Assembly: GCF_015355755.1 (NCBI RefSeq)
Contig: NZ_JACVEE010000001.1
Span: 2,542,001-2,606,000, forward strand
Direction of reading: 5' to 3'
From: Nocardia sp. XZ_19_385
Lineage (GTDB): Bacteria; Actinomycetota; Actinomycetes; Mycobacteriales; Mycobacteriaceae
Length of the DNA: 64,000 bases
Shown here: one piece after another, positions 1-9,621 of the stretch
Position numbering within the stretch: the stretch's first letter is position 1
Layout: each line of letters begins with the position of its first letter
Notes under the pieces: model-generated
The model's database searches: none
Told to the model about the DNA's origin: nothing
What the model saw: the letters and a program-made list of their open reading frames with translations, nothing else
Translations under genes and position numbers: made by a program

Positions 1-1085
1 AGGTAACCGGCAGCGATGACGGCCGAGCCGAGCATCAGCGTCACCTTCGGGCCACGCGCCGCCGACAGCCGCGCCGAGACCGGCGACAGCAGCATCATCA
101 CGAGCCCGGTGGGGGCCATGACGAGTCCGGCGTTCACCATCGACAGCCCGAATCCGTAGCCGGTCTGCTCCGGCGCCATCAGCAGCTGCGGGAAGGTCAG
201 CGACATGCCGTAGAGCGCGAAGCCGACCGCGATCGAGGCGACATTGGTGAACAGCACCCGGGGCCGCGCCGACACCCGGATGTCGACCAGCGGGGCGGCC
301 TGGCGCAGTTCGTAGTAGCCCCAGCCGAGGAACACCACCAGCGCGACCGCGAACAGCGTCAGGATCGACCCGCTCGCCCAGCCCCAGTCCGCGCCCTTGG
401 TGATCGCGACCAGCAACGCCAGCAGGGCGATCGAAAGACCAACGGCGCCACCGAAATCGAAGCGCGCGGGGGTGCGCACCGGTGATTCCGGGACGAAGAA
501 GAACACCAGCGCCGCACACAGCACACCCATGCCGGCCGCGGTCCAGAACAGCATGTGCCAGTCGGCGTTCTGCGCGATGGCGGCGGCGACCGGCAGGCCG
601 ACCGCACCGCCCACGCCGAGGGTGGCGCTCATGATCGCCATCGCCGAACCCACCTTCTCGGCGGGCAGTTCGTCGCGCATGATGCTGATGCCGAGCGGGA
701 TGGCGCCGACCGCCGCGCCTTGCAGCGAGCGTCCGATGATTTCGGGCAGCAGCGAGGAGAAGCTCGCGCACACCACCGAACCGGCGATCAGGAACAGCAG
801 GTTCACGAACAGCACCCGGCGCTTGCCGAACATGTCGCCGAGCCGGCCGCTGATCGGGGTGAACACCGCGCCCGCGAGCAGCGTCGCGGTGATCACCCAG
901 GACGCGTTGGACGGCGAGGTGCTCAGCATCGTGGGCAGCGACGGAATGATCGGGATGACCAGCGTCTGCATCAGCGAGACGACTACGCCGACCATGCCGA
1001 GGGTCGCGATGAGCACGGCGGGCGCGGGGCGACGAGTCCCTGGACTCGAGTCGGTGTCTTCCACGCTGGATTCGGCAATGGTCAT
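1..1085 (-). CDS. MFS drug-exporter-type transporter, C-terminus cut by window edge
   Basis: A proton-driven efflux permease of the major facilitator superfamily, resembling the 14-helix DHA2 group. At least 361 residues are visible and the C-terminus lies outside the window. After a polar N-terminus the protein is a run of hydrophobic helices. The loop after helix 2 reads SGRLGDMFGKRR, the MFS motif A (GxxxDRxGRR-like), and an acidic-to-basic motif follows TM4. The ATG at 1085 overlaps a palindrome and diverges from a MarR gene, the usual layout of an exporter controlled by its neighbour. The substrate cannot be told from sequence. Confidence 0.88.
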   Translation of the reverse strand, partial: MTIAESSVEDTDSSPGTRRPAPAVLIATLGMVGVVVSLMQTLVIPIIPSLPTMLSTSPSNASWVITATLLAGAVFTPISGRLGDMFGKRRVLFVNLLFLIAGSVVCASFSSLLPEIIGRSLQGAAVGAIPLGISIMRDELPAEKVGSAMAIMSATLGVGGAVGLPVAAAIAQNADWHMLFWTAAGMGVLCAALVFFFVPESPVRTPARFDFGGAVGLSIALLALLVAITKGADWGWASGSILTLFAVALVVFLGWGYYELRQAAPLVDIRVSARPRVLFTNVASIAVGFALYGMSLTFPQLLMAPEQTGYGFGLSMVNAGLVMAPTGLVMMLLSPVSARLSAARGPKVTLMLGSAVIAAGY

Positions 1086-1087
1086 GC

Positions 1088-1123
1088 ATGTGTACGGTAC
1101 ACATCCTATGTATTGTGCACAAT
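1088..1123. promoter_or_regulatory. Two palindromic operators, probably for the MarR regulator
   Basis: Two perfect inverted repeats lie between the divergent MFS and MarR genes: ATGTGTACGGTACACAT at 1088-1104 (one central base) and ATTGTGCACAAT at 1112-1123. The centres are about 21-22 bp apart, two helical turns. The first touches the MFS start codon, so binding there should block the transporter. Assignment to the MarR protein is inferred from position. Confidence 0.6.
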
Positions 1124-1159
1124 TTGCTATCGGCGTGAGACGGCCGACATAGTGGTGCC

Positions 1160-1618
1160 ATGTCCGACGAGCTTGCGGCGCTGCCGCGCCTGGTCTACGA
1201 GATGACCCTGCTCTCCCGGCACTTCCCCACCTCGGTGCTACGCCGGCCCGGCTTCCGGCTCGACCGCTCCGCGTATCTACTGCTGACCCGGCTCGAACTG
1301 GACACCCCCCTGAGCCTGCGCGAACTGTCCGAGGCCTTCCGGCTCGACGTCTCCACCATCAACCGTCAAGTGGGCTCGATGCTGAAACAGGGTCTGGTGG
1401 AACGGGTTCCGGACCCCGACGGCGGTGTCGCGCGCAAGATCCGGGCCAGCGCCAAAGGTTTGGAATCGCTCGCCCACGATCGCGCGCAGAGCCGCGAGGG
1501 CATCGGCACCGTGGTAGCGGACTGGGACCAGGCCGATGTCGAACAGCTGAGCAAACTCGTCGCGCGGTTCAACGCGTCCATCGAAGCGAAGGAAGACAAC
1601 CCCTGGCCCCGGCCCTAG
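1160..1618 (+). CDS. MarR-family transcriptional regulator
   Basis: A 152-residue winged-helix regulator of normal family length. The helix-turn-helix lies at about residues 50-75 (LSLRELSEAFRLDVSTINRQ), followed by a wing segment containing RVPDPDGG and a C-terminal dimerisation helix. It diverges from the MFS exporter across 74 bp that hold two palindromes, so it probably represses the exporter and itself. The inducing ligand is unknown. The ATG is the only good start after the operators. Confidence 0.88.
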   Translation: MSDELAALPRLVYEMTLLSRHFPTSVLRRPGFRLDRSAYLLLTRLELDTPLSLRELSEAFRLDVSTINRQVGSMLKQGLVERVPDPDGGVARKIRASAKGLESLAHDRAQSREGIGTVVADWDQADVEQLSKLVARFNASIEAKEDNPWPRP

Positions 1619-1688
1619 GGCGGACATCGATGCGGACAATCGGCGCGAACCCGTTGTGTCCGTAGCCGATCCCACTAGGTTGGGGACC

Positions 1689-2015
1689 GTGGGACAGCAC
1701 CGCAGCACAGAACCCTCTACCTGGCTTTCCTGGGACAATTACCTCATCGGTGTCCTAGGCCTGGTGATCGCGGCGGGCCTGGGCACCTCGGCGGCGATCC
1801 TCGCCGATTCCGGGCATGCCACCGCCGCCGTCGTGCTTGCGATCGTGGCCGCGGCGTGCGCGCTCCCCGCCGCCCTGCAAGCTCTCGGCGAACTACTCGC
1901 GGGGTTGATCCTGGTCGGCATGTTGCTGGCCGGTGTCCTGCTGTTGCCCGCACTGCTCGTCAGCCGGCGAGCCCGGCGCTGGGCCAAGCGGCGGTGGACC
2001 AGCACGTGGCGCTGA
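1689..2015 (+). CDS. Small three-helix membrane protein, function unknown
   Basis: About 108 residues with three hydrophobic segments (near residues 19-40, 46-68 and 70-92) and a basic C-terminal tail (RRARRWAKRRW) that should face the cytoplasm. I do not recognise a family. The GTG at 1689 follows a weak purine-rich stretch (AGGTTGGGG); an in-frame GTG at 1656 would add 11 residues but has no visible ribosome site. It stands alone between the MarR gene and an antitoxin-like gene. Confidence 0.6.
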   Translation: MGQHRSTEPSTWLSWDNYLIGVLGLVIAAGLGTSAAILADSGHATAAVVLAIVAAACALPAALQALGELLAGLILVGMLLAGVLLLPALLVSRRARRWAKRRWTSTWR

Positions 2016-2121
2016 GTCACCCAGTGCCCCAGCTGGATTGACTTCCGTACCTGTGGCCCCACCAGTACCTATTCAGGGTTTCGACGTGTGCTTTCGGAGC
2101 TAGTCGGGTTCACTGAAGACC

Positions 2122-2361
2122 ATGGGCCCATTACGAATTCCGGTCTCCACCGCTTCCCTGAGAGGGGTCGACTGGCTCGTCGACGCGAGCAAGCAGCAGC
2201 GCGTCATCCTGACCAGCGAAGGCCGCCCGGTCGCCGTCGTCGACGCGTGTGACCGTGCGCCACAGGCATTTCCGGCCGTCGACCTGGCGCGCGCCTGCGC
2301 GCGGCTGGGCGTCGACGAGGCGCGGGTGCGGGAACGCATCCGGCGGCTCGCCAGCCGGTAA
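2122..2361 (+). CDS. Small antitoxin-like protein (Phd/YefM-like fold)
   Basis: 79 residues. The middle reads QRVILTSEGRPVAVVDA, matching the strand pattern of Phd/YefM-type antitoxins (…VxITxxGxPVAVL…) that bind DNA and neutralise a toxin. The second half is a predicted helix rich in Arg and Ala. No toxin-like gene (PIN, RelE, Doc) follows; a terminator begins 15 bp after the stop. It could be a solitary antitoxin, a transcription factor derived from one, or only a resemblance. Confidence 0.55.
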   Translation: MGPLRIPVSTASLRGVDWLVDASKQQRVILTSEGRPVAVVDACDRAPQAFPAVDLARACARLGVDEARVRERIRRLASR

Positions 2362-2375
2362 CTGACCGACAACTG

Positions 2376-2405
2376 AGGGCCTCGTCCGCGACGGGGCCCT
2401 ATTTT
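2376..2405 (+). terminator. Rho-independent terminator after the antitoxin-like gene
   Basis: An 11-bp stem (AGGGCCTCGTC, loop CGC, GACGGGGCCCT, one T-G wobble) is followed by ATTTTG. It closes the 2122-2361 gene and separates it from the next pair. Confidence 0.75.
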
Positions 2406-2491
2406 GCTGTGTCCCACCGGGTCAAATGACGTTTGAGCTGCCGATTGCGAGGCACTACCGGAACAACAGACGCTCGTCGAAGGAGAATGCG

Positions 2492-3049
2492 GTGTCGTCC
2501 GGAATGTTGGCAGTAGTGGTTATCGCGGTGGTAGTAGTCCTCGCGCTGTTAGGCCTGTTGCTCTGGCCGATGCTGCGCCGGCGGCGGCTGCGGGAAAAAT
2601 TCGGGCCCGAGTACGACCGGACCTTGCAGGAAGCCGAGGATCGTAAAGCCGCCGAACGTGAACTGGCGCAACGTGAACGCCGGCACTCCGAACTCGAGCT
2701 GCGAGAACTCCCGCAGGAACGCAAAGAGCAGTACCTGATGGAGTGGGCCGGAGTCCAGGAGAAGTTCGTCGACCATCCGGCCGAGGCCATGGTCGCCGCC
2801 GACCGGCTCGTCACCACCATCATGGCCGAGCGCGGCTATCCCACCGAGAGCTACGACCAGCAGGTCGCGGACCTGTCGGTGCAGCACGCCGCCACCCTCG
2901 GCCATTACCGGACCGCGCACGAGATCGCGACCCGTCGCGACGAGAACGGCGCCTCCACCGAGGAAATGCGGACCGCGATCGTGCACTATCGCGAACTCTT
3001 CCAGGACCTGATGAACGGTCACTCTCAGCACAGTAAGGACATCAAGTAA
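2492..3049 (+). CDS. Single-span membrane protein with coiled coil and a domain shared with the next gene
   Basis: About 185 residues. The GTG at 2492 has AAGGAGAA just upstream, favouring it over in-frame starts further 5'. A membrane span at residues 5-29 is followed by RRRRLREK (inside-positive), a charged Glu/Arg-rich likely coiled coil (about 35-80), and a C-terminal helical domain with W-x(3)-Q-x(2)-FVDxP, a His at ATLGHYR and a tail Y-R-x-LFQDLM. The next gene carries the same C-terminal pattern and overlaps by one base, so the two are translationally coupled. The family is known to me only as uncharacterised actinobacterial proteins. Confidence 0.75.
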   Translation: MSSGMLAVVVIAVVVVLALLGLLLWPMLRRRRLREKFGPEYDRTLQEAEDRKAAERELAQRERRHSELELRELPQERKEQYLMEWAGVQEKFVDHPAEAMVAADRLVTTIMAERGYPTESYDQQVADLSVQHAATLGHYRTAHEIATRRDENGASTEEMRTAIVHYRELFQDLMNGHSQHSKDIK

Positions 3050-3765
3050 TGAGCACCAAGCACGTCCATGGCGTCCAGCCCTCGGATTCCGAGACCCCGG
3101 TAGATGATTCGACCTACACCAAGCCCCACGACGCCGAAGAGGATCAGCCGATGCCCGGTGACGACCCGGACAACTGGTCCGGCACGCACCACACCGACGA
3201 GGCCGCCGAATCGAGATCAACGGAGGCATCGCAGACCGGCACATACGAGCCGGCCACCGAATCGGAATTGAACGAGGAGTCGGATCGGGCGCAGTACCGC
3301 CACGAGGCCGACACCGAGCAGTCACCTGCTGTCGAGAAGGATCCCGGCTACGGGACTTCCGCGGAAACCGAGACGCGCGAGCCGATCGCCGCCGAAACCG
3401 AAACATACCAGCCGGTTGCCGCCGAAACGCACGAGCCGGTCGCTGCCGAAAACCAGCAGCCGACGTCCGGCGCGACCGACGGCGATGCTGGCGGACCGCT
3501 GTTCGCCGATAACGAGGTCGAGCGCCTACGCACCGAATGGCGCGAGCTACAGGGCAATTTCGTCGACAACCCGCACGACGCCGTCAGCCGGGCGCAGGAA
3601 CTCGTCTCGGAAACGATCGACCATCTCACGGCTACTTTCGCCGAGCGCAAAGAAACCCTGGGGCACCGCTGGACCGATAACGCCGATACCGAAGACCTCC
3701 GCCACGCCCTTCGCGGCTACCGCGCGTTCTTCAACCAATTGCTGACCACCGGCCCGACGTCGTAG
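3049..3765 (+). CDS. Acidic low-complexity protein with the same C-terminal domain as its upstream neighbour
   Basis: 238 residues without membrane segment or signal peptide. Residues 1-145 are acidic and disordered, with a degenerate repeat of the type AAETxxPVAAET around residues 105-140. From about 155 the domain LRTEWRELQGNFVDNP…ETLGHRW…ALRGYRAFFNQLL matches the C-terminal domain of the preceding membrane protein (W, FVDxP, LGH, YR and F positions kept). The start overlaps the previous stop (TAATG). A membrane-anchored and a soluble paralogue in one operon suggest that they interact or compete. Function unknown. Confidence 0.75.
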   Translation: MSTKHVHGVQPSDSETPVDDSTYTKPHDAEEDQPMPGDDPDNWSGTHHTDEAAESRSTEASQTGTYEPATESELNEESDRAQYRHEADTEQSPAVEKDPGYGTSAETETREPIAAETETYQPVAAETHEPVAAENQQPTSGATDGDAGGPLFADNEVERLRTEWRELQGNFVDNPHDAVSRAQELVSETIDHLTATFAERKETLGHRWTDNADTEDLRHALRGYRAFFNQLLTTGPTS

Positions 3766-3780
3766 CGCGATCGGCCGACT

Positions 3781-3815
3781 CGCACGCCCCCTGTGGATCG
3801 CACAGGGGGCGTGCG
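3781..3815. terminator. Bidirectional terminator between convergent genes
   Basis: A perfect 15-bp stem (CGCACGCCCCCTGTG and its complement) with loop GATCG lies between the 3049-3765 gene and kstD, ending 6 bp before the kstD stop codon. There is no long T-run on either strand. Confidence 0.75.
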
Positions 3816-3820
3816 TTCGT

Positions 3821-5506
3821 CTAATGGCTCCGCGCCACCGGGTGTTCGGCAGCATCCAGCACCGCGAGGTAGGCGAAGACCAGCGCGGGGCCGATGGTCG
3901 CGCCGGGACCGGCGTAGGTGTGACCCATCACCGGAGCGCTGGCATTGCCCGCGGCATACAGGCCTTGGATGCTGCTGCCGTCGGCGCGCAGTACTCGGCC
4001 CACCGAGTCGGTGACCAGCCCGCCTTTGGTCCCGAGGTCGCCGGGCACCAGCTTGGCGGCGTAGAACGGGCCGCTGTCCAGGGCACCGAGATTCGGGTTC
4101 GGGCGCTGACGCGGATCGCCGTAGTAGCGGTCGTAAGCGCTTTCACCACGGCCGAAATCCTCGTCCTTGCCGTGCTTCGCGAATTCGTTGAAGCGCGTGA
4201 CCGAGGCTTCGAGCTGGTCGGCGGGGACGCCGATCGCCGTTGCCAGTTCCGCGAGGGAATCCGCGCGCGTCACCGCGCCGGACTTCAGCCAGCGGCGTGG
4301 GATCGCCTGGCGCGGCGTCAAACCCGCGAACGAATACCGGTTGCGGTAGCGCTGATCGAAAATCAGCCAGGCGGGGAGGTTTTCACCAGGACCTTCGCCC
4401 TGGCCGTTGTGGCCGCCGTACATCCGGTGCGTCGCTTCGACGTAGGGCAGTGATTCGTTCATGAACCGCTCGCCACGGTCGTTGACGACGATGCTGCCCG
4501 GCAGATTGCGCTCGGCGAGGCAGAACCAGGGCACCCGGGGTAGCGGGATCGACGGCCCCCACCAGGCATCCGCCATGAATTCGACCGCTGCGCCGAGCGA
4601 TTGGCCCGCGCGGATGCCGTCACCGGTGTTCGCTTTCGCGCCGACGGTCCAGTCGGTGCCGATGGGTTCGCGCTGATACTGCCGGCGCATCTCCGCGTTG
4701 TGCTCGAAGCCGCCCGCCGCGATCACCACTCCGCAGCGGGCTTCGATGAGTTGCTCGACACCGTCCCGCCGGACCATGACGCCGGTGACGCGGCCGTCGT
4801 GCTCGCGCAAGGCGACGAGCGGGGTGTCCAGCCACAGCGGGACATTCGCTTCCAGGAGCCCGGCGCGCAGCATCGCCATCAGCGCCTGGCCGCGGGTGAG
4901 CAGATGCTGGCGCAGCAACTGACCTTTCGCCCAGCGCGCGCCGATACCGATCGACCGGAACAGGAAGCGTGGATTGCGCAGGCCCAGGTGCAGTTGCCGG
5001 AAGTCGGCTTGGGTGAGCACGAAATTCTTGGGTCCCGGTGCGTAGTCCGGCTCCAGCGTGGCCAGTTCGGGGCCGAGCCGCCGGGCGTCGAACGGTTTCG
5101 GTTCCACCGATCGGCCGTGCGCACGTCCGCCGGGCGCTTCCGGGTAGTAGTCCGAATAGCCGGGCACCCAGCGCATTTCCAACGGCGAATGCTTCGCCAG
5201 AAAGTCGAAGACCTCCGGACCGCGATCGATGTAGGTGTTGATCCGCGCCGGGTCCGCGTGTTCACCCACGATGCTTGTCAGATAGGCCCGGGCGTCTTCG
5301 AGGTCGTCCGCTGGGGCCTGTCGGCGCAGCGCGGAATTCCCGGGGATCCACACTCCACCCCCGGAGCGGGCCGAGGACCCGCCCCAGTGCTGCGCCTTTT
5401 CGACGATGAGCGCGCTCAGGCCGTGGTGTGCGGCGGTGAGGGCCGCGGCCATCCCCGCGGCTCCCGATCCGACCACGACGACGTCGACATTATTGGTGTC
5501 CTGCAT
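3821..5506 (-). CDS. kstD: 3-ketosteroid Delta1-dehydrogenase
   Basis: FAD enzyme that inserts the C1-C2 double bond into ring A of 3-ketosteroids during sterol or bile-acid breakdown. 561 residues, slightly longer than typical KstD (510-565). The N-terminal Rossmann FAD motif is VVVVGSGAAGMAAALTAA, then E-K for ribose binding and GGSSARSGGG. The C-terminus has the family signature GHTYAGPGATIGPALVFAYLA, which contains the tyrosine and glycine of the active site. An N-D-R-G-x-R-F-M-N segment is also typical. A TetR gene lies 50 bp upstream on the same strand. Members of the fumarate-reductase-like flavoprotein superfamily with other steroid specificities are the main alternative. Confidence 0.85.
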   Translation of the reverse strand: MQDTNNVDVVVVGSGAAGMAAALTAAHHGLSALIVEKAQHWGGSSARSGGGVWIPGNSALRRQAPADDLEDARAYLTSIVGEHADPARINTYIDRGPEVFDFLAKHSPLEMRWVPGYSDYYPEAPGGRAHGRSVEPKPFDARRLGPELATLEPDYAPGPKNFVLTQADFRQLHLGLRNPRFLFRSIGIGARWAKGQLLRQHLLTRGQALMAMLRAGLLEANVPLWLDTPLVALREHDGRVTGVMVRRDGVEQLIEARCGVVIAAGGFEHNAEMRRQYQREPIGTDWTVGAKANTGDGIRAGQSLGAAVEFMADAWWGPSIPLPRVPWFCLAERNLPGSIVVNDRGERFMNESLPYVEATHRMYGGHNGQGEGPGENLPAWLIFDQRYRNRYSFAGLTPRQAIPRRWLKSGAVTRADSLAELATAIGVPADQLEASVTRFNEFAKHGKDEDFGRGESAYDRYYGDPRQRPNPNLGALDSGPFYAAKLVPGDLGTKGGLVTDSVGRVLRADGSSIQGLYAAGNASAPVMGHTYAGPGATIGPALVFAYLAVLDAAEHPVARSH

Positions 5507-5556
5507 CTTCGGTCCTCGTATCTGTTCTGTTGTAGATCACGCCGTGAACAGCGCTT

Positions 5557-6162
5557 TCAGCTTTTGCTCCACCGTTTGCCGAGCACTGCGGCGAGCGCCC
5601 CTTCGATGCACACCGGCAGCGAGGCCGCGGCGTTGTCCGCACTGCGCAGCCATTGCAGATACCCGAACTCGGCGGCCGCGAGCATCAAATGCACCAGCAG
5701 CCCCGGCTTGCTGTCCGTCTGCGGATCGCAGGACATTCGCTGTGCGACAAGCTCGATCAACCTGGCCCGATGTTCCGGCGGCACCAGCGCGACCCGATCG
5801 AGCAGATGCGGCGCACTGCGGAACGCGGCCCGCCACTGCTCCAGCTCGGCGGCCGCCAGCGCGGTGGACCGGGTCAAGATCGCCTGCGCCAGCGCGACAT
5901 CCGCGGTTTCGGTGCCCGGCCGCTCCTCCAGCAGCGCGGCGATGCCCGCGCCACCCTCCCGCACCGGGTCCAGCAGCAGATCTTCCTTACTGCGCACATG
6001 CCGGAAATAGGTACTCGGCGAGATTTCCGCGGCAGCCGCGATCTGCTCGGTCGTCACCGCGTCGAATCCCTTGCGCGCGAACAACTCGAACGCCGCGCGC
6101 TGAATGTCCGCGCGCACCTGCCGCCGCTGCCGCTCCCGCAGCGAAATCGATCCACTTGCCAT
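5557..6162 (-). CDS. TetR-family regulator upstream of kstD
   Basis: About 201 residues. The N-terminal HTH (FELFARKGFDAVTTEQIAAAAEISPSTYFRHVRSKEDLL) is a textbook TetR domain; the C-terminal ligand domain is unclassified. I place the start at ATG 6162 (MASGS), with GGAG about a dozen bases upstream; an in-frame GTG lies at 6180. It is immediately upstream of and codirectional with kstD, so it probably controls both genes through the inverted repeats at 6184-6216, with a steroid-type ligand as an inference. Confidence 0.85.
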   Translation of the reverse strand: MASGSISLRERQRRQVRADIQRAAFELFARKGFDAVTTEQIAAAAEISPSTYFRHVRSKEDLLLDPVREGGAGIAALLEERPGTETADVALAQAILTRSTALAAAELEQWRAAFRSAPHLLDRVALVPPEHRARLIELVAQRMSCDPQTDSKPGLLVHLMLAAAEFGYLQWLRSADNAAASLPVCIEGALAAVLGKRWSKS

Positions 6163-6183
6163 AGTTGGAAGTATCTCCACATA

Positions 6184-6216
6184 TGACAGTCTCTGTCAAC
6201 CAGATACAGACTGTCA
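6184..6216. promoter_or_regulatory. Paired TetR-type operator
   Basis: TGACAGTCTCTGTCA (6184-6198, perfect dyad with a 3-base centre) is followed by ACAGACTGT (6206-6214 region, one central base). Together they form a larger dyad with arms TGACAGTCT and AGACTGTCA. The site lies just upstream of the TetR-kstD unit, as expected for autoregulation. Confidence 0.65.
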
Positions 6217-6263
6217 GTTTGAGCTGAATAGCTGCACGCCAGCGCGAAACGGTCGCGAGCAGG

Positions 6264-6312
6264 GCAGCCGGTCTCGCGCGGGGGCGGGGCAGCGGGTCTC
6301 GCGCGGGGGCGG
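6264..6312. repeat. Two tandem copies of a 25-bp GC-rich unit
   Basis: The units 6264-6287 and 6289-6312 are identical except for one base and are 25 bp apart. Each contains GGTCTCGCGCGGGGGCGG. They lie in the gap between the TetR operator and the kinase start, in or near the kinase promoter. Confidence 0.8.
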
Positions 6313-6333
6313 TGGACCCCATAGGCTGACGCC

Positions 6334-7935
<1,602 letters not shown>

Positions 7936-7951
7936 CCGGTCCGGACATGAC

Positions 7952-7991
7952 AGTGCGGGTGGTGGTCGCGATCGCGACCACCACCCGCACT
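7952..7991. terminator. 40-bp perfect palindrome between convergent kinase and CsbD genes
   Basis: The two 20-base halves (AGTGCGGGTGGTGGTCGCGA and its exact complement) meet with no spacer. In RNA this makes a very stable hairpin, and either strand could stop transcription although there is no T-run. It ends 8 bp before the CsbD stop codon. Confidence 0.7.
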
Positions 7992-7999
7992 ACGTCCCG

Positions 8000-8242
8000 T
8001 CAGCGGTTCTGGTAACCAGCCTGGCGGGCCTCGTCGATGTCGGCTTCCGCACGCGCCTTTTCGGCGGCGGCTTCCTTCTTGGCGGCCTCACGCTGGGATT
8101 CGGCCTTGTCCTGCTGGGCGCGGCCCTCTTCCTTGAGGCCCTCGTTACCGGTGACGATGCCGGTGGCCTCCTTGGCCTTACCCTTCACGTCCTCGACGAC
8201 GCCTTCGATTCCTTCACGAGGACCACTTGTATGTTCGGGCAC
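8000..8242 (-). CDS. CsbD-family stress protein
   Basis: 80 residues, almost entirely charged helix. The N-terminal EGIEGVVEDVKGKAKEATGIVTGN is the CsbD-domain signature. The rest is Ala/Glu/Lys-rich and lacks hydrophobic segments, ending in EARQAGYQNR. In Bacillus the family is controlled by sigma-B; its biochemical role is unknown. The GTG at 8242 is chosen because GGAGG lies 5 bases upstream. Confidence 0.85.
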   Translation of the reverse strand: MPEHTSGPREGIEGVVEDVKGKAKEATGIVTGNEGLKEEGRAQQDKAESQREAAKKEAAAEKARAEADIDEARQAGYQNR

Positions 8243-8443
8243 AACTACCTCCAATATCAGGCAACGGCTGACAATCTCGGCATACCCGTCCCACGGAAGC
8301 GAAACGTGTCCGCGTAAAACAACCCGCGTTGTGCCTGGTCAGCTCGACTGTGGCGGAACCCACAAGATATTCGGAGCGGTCAGACAGGAATGCCCGCCGG
8401 GCGGATGGGTACGCTGACGGGCACTCGCTGTGGAAACGATCGG

Positions 8444-9448
8444 TCAGGGAGCGATGCCCATGCCGTCGGCCAGCAGCGGCCACGACTTGTGCAGGGCCTC
8501 TTCCCAGTACGGCCAGTAGTGCGTGCCGACCGGGTTGAACTGGTAGGTCGCGGGGATGGCCAGCGAATCGAGCCGGTTCTTCAGGTTCATCGTGCAGGCG
8601 TTGGTGGCGCCCTCGATGATCATGCCGAGGCTGAGGTTGACCGCGCCCATCGGGCCGGGCGACTGGTTCAGGTAGTACAGGACGTCGGCCGCGACCGGGA
8701 TGCCGCTGCCGCTGGCCAGGTAGAGCTTTGTGCCACGCAGCTTCTCAGCGTTGATGACCGGATCGTTCTCCACCCACAGCGGGCTGTCGTCCGGCCCGTA
8801 CATGTTCTCGGTGTCGCCACCGGCCCAGGTCTCGACCGAGAACTTCACGGCCTGCTTGCCGATGGGGTCGGCGATCTGCGCGCACCCGCTGTAGGCGGCG
8901 ACCGACTTCCACAGGCCCGGCTTGGCCTCGGCCAGCTGCAGCACCGAGGTGCCGGAGGTCGACAGACCGGCCAGCGAGTTCAGGCCGGTGGAATTCAGGG
9001 CCTTGTCCAGCAGCGGCGGCAGCTCTTCGGTGAAGAAGGTCTTCCACTTGTTCATGCCGAGCTCGGGGTCGGCCTGCTGCCAGTCGGTGTAGTAGCTGCC
9101 ACGGCCGCCAATCGGCAGAATCACGTTCACCGGCTTGCTGGACAGGAACTGCAGCGCGTCGGTGCGGGCCTGCCAGCTCGCGCTGCCTTCGCCACCGTCG
9201 AGCCCGCTCAGCAGCCACATGTTCGGCGCGGGCGTGGACTCGTCGATCGGACGCTGCACGTCGACCGGGATCTCGGTGTTCATCGCGGCCGAGTAGACCT
9301 TCAGATGCCAGTTACGTCCCTCTTTGACAATGGAGGTAACGGCCGAGGGCTTTTCCGGGGCCGCCGAAGCGGTGCCACCGAGCAGCGTCGTCGTCAGAGC
9401 GGCGGCAAGTGCGACCGCGGCGGTGTTGCGTAGGGCAGAAAGCTTCAC
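8444..9448 (-). CDS. Antigen-85-like mycolyltransferase/esterase, secreted
   Basis: Secreted alpha/beta-hydrolase of the Ag85 (Fbp) family, which transfers mycolic acids to trehalose or arabinogalactan in the cell wall. About 334 residues. A signal peptide (residues 1-30, ending GGTASA) is followed by a mature domain with the nucleophile motif AGLSTSGTS, corresponding to AGLSMA in Ag85, and the C-terminal HYWPYWEEAL, corresponding to the catalytic His motif HSWxYW. The GTG at 9448 starts a normal signal peptide; an in-frame TTG at 9487 would add 13 polar residues. Its presence implies a mycolate-containing envelope. Acyl specificity cannot be read from sequence. Confidence 0.85.
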   Translation of the reverse strand: MKLSALRNTAAVALAAALTTTLLGGTASAAPEKPSAVTSIVKEGRNWHLKVYSAAMNTEIPVDVQRPIDESTPAPNMWLLSGLDGGEGSASWQARTDALQFLSSKPVNVILPIGGRGSYYTDWQQADPELGMNKWKTFFTEELPPLLDKALNSTGLNSLAGLSTSGTSVLQLAEAKPGLWKSVAAYSGCAQIADPIGKQAVKFSVETWAGGDTENMYGPDDSPLWVENDPVINAEKLRGTKLYLASGSGIPVAADVLYYLNQSPGPMGAVNLSLGMIIEGATNACTMNLKNRLDSLAIPATYQFNPVGTHYWPYWEEALHKSWPLLADGMGIAP

Positions 9449-9621
9449 CGAATCTAAGTCTGTCGCCGAAGCCGAACTGTTACGCAACAGTGCTGTTCAT
9501 CACCTGCGCGACCGGTCAGGAATCGAGAAGCTCTAGAAGGTGCCTCGCACCTAACGTTGATAGCAACAGCAAAAACGCCAAAAGAGCTGGGAATTCGGCT
9601 CTATTGTGACGGAGGAAGACA

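Noticed and set aside
2122..2405. Complete toxin-antitoxin pair
   Set aside because: Only the antitoxin-like gene is present; a terminator follows and no toxin-like frame lies nearby.
9448..9487. TTG 9487 as the start of the mycolyltransferase
   Set aside because: It would put 13 polar residues before the signal peptide; GTG 9448 starts a normal one.
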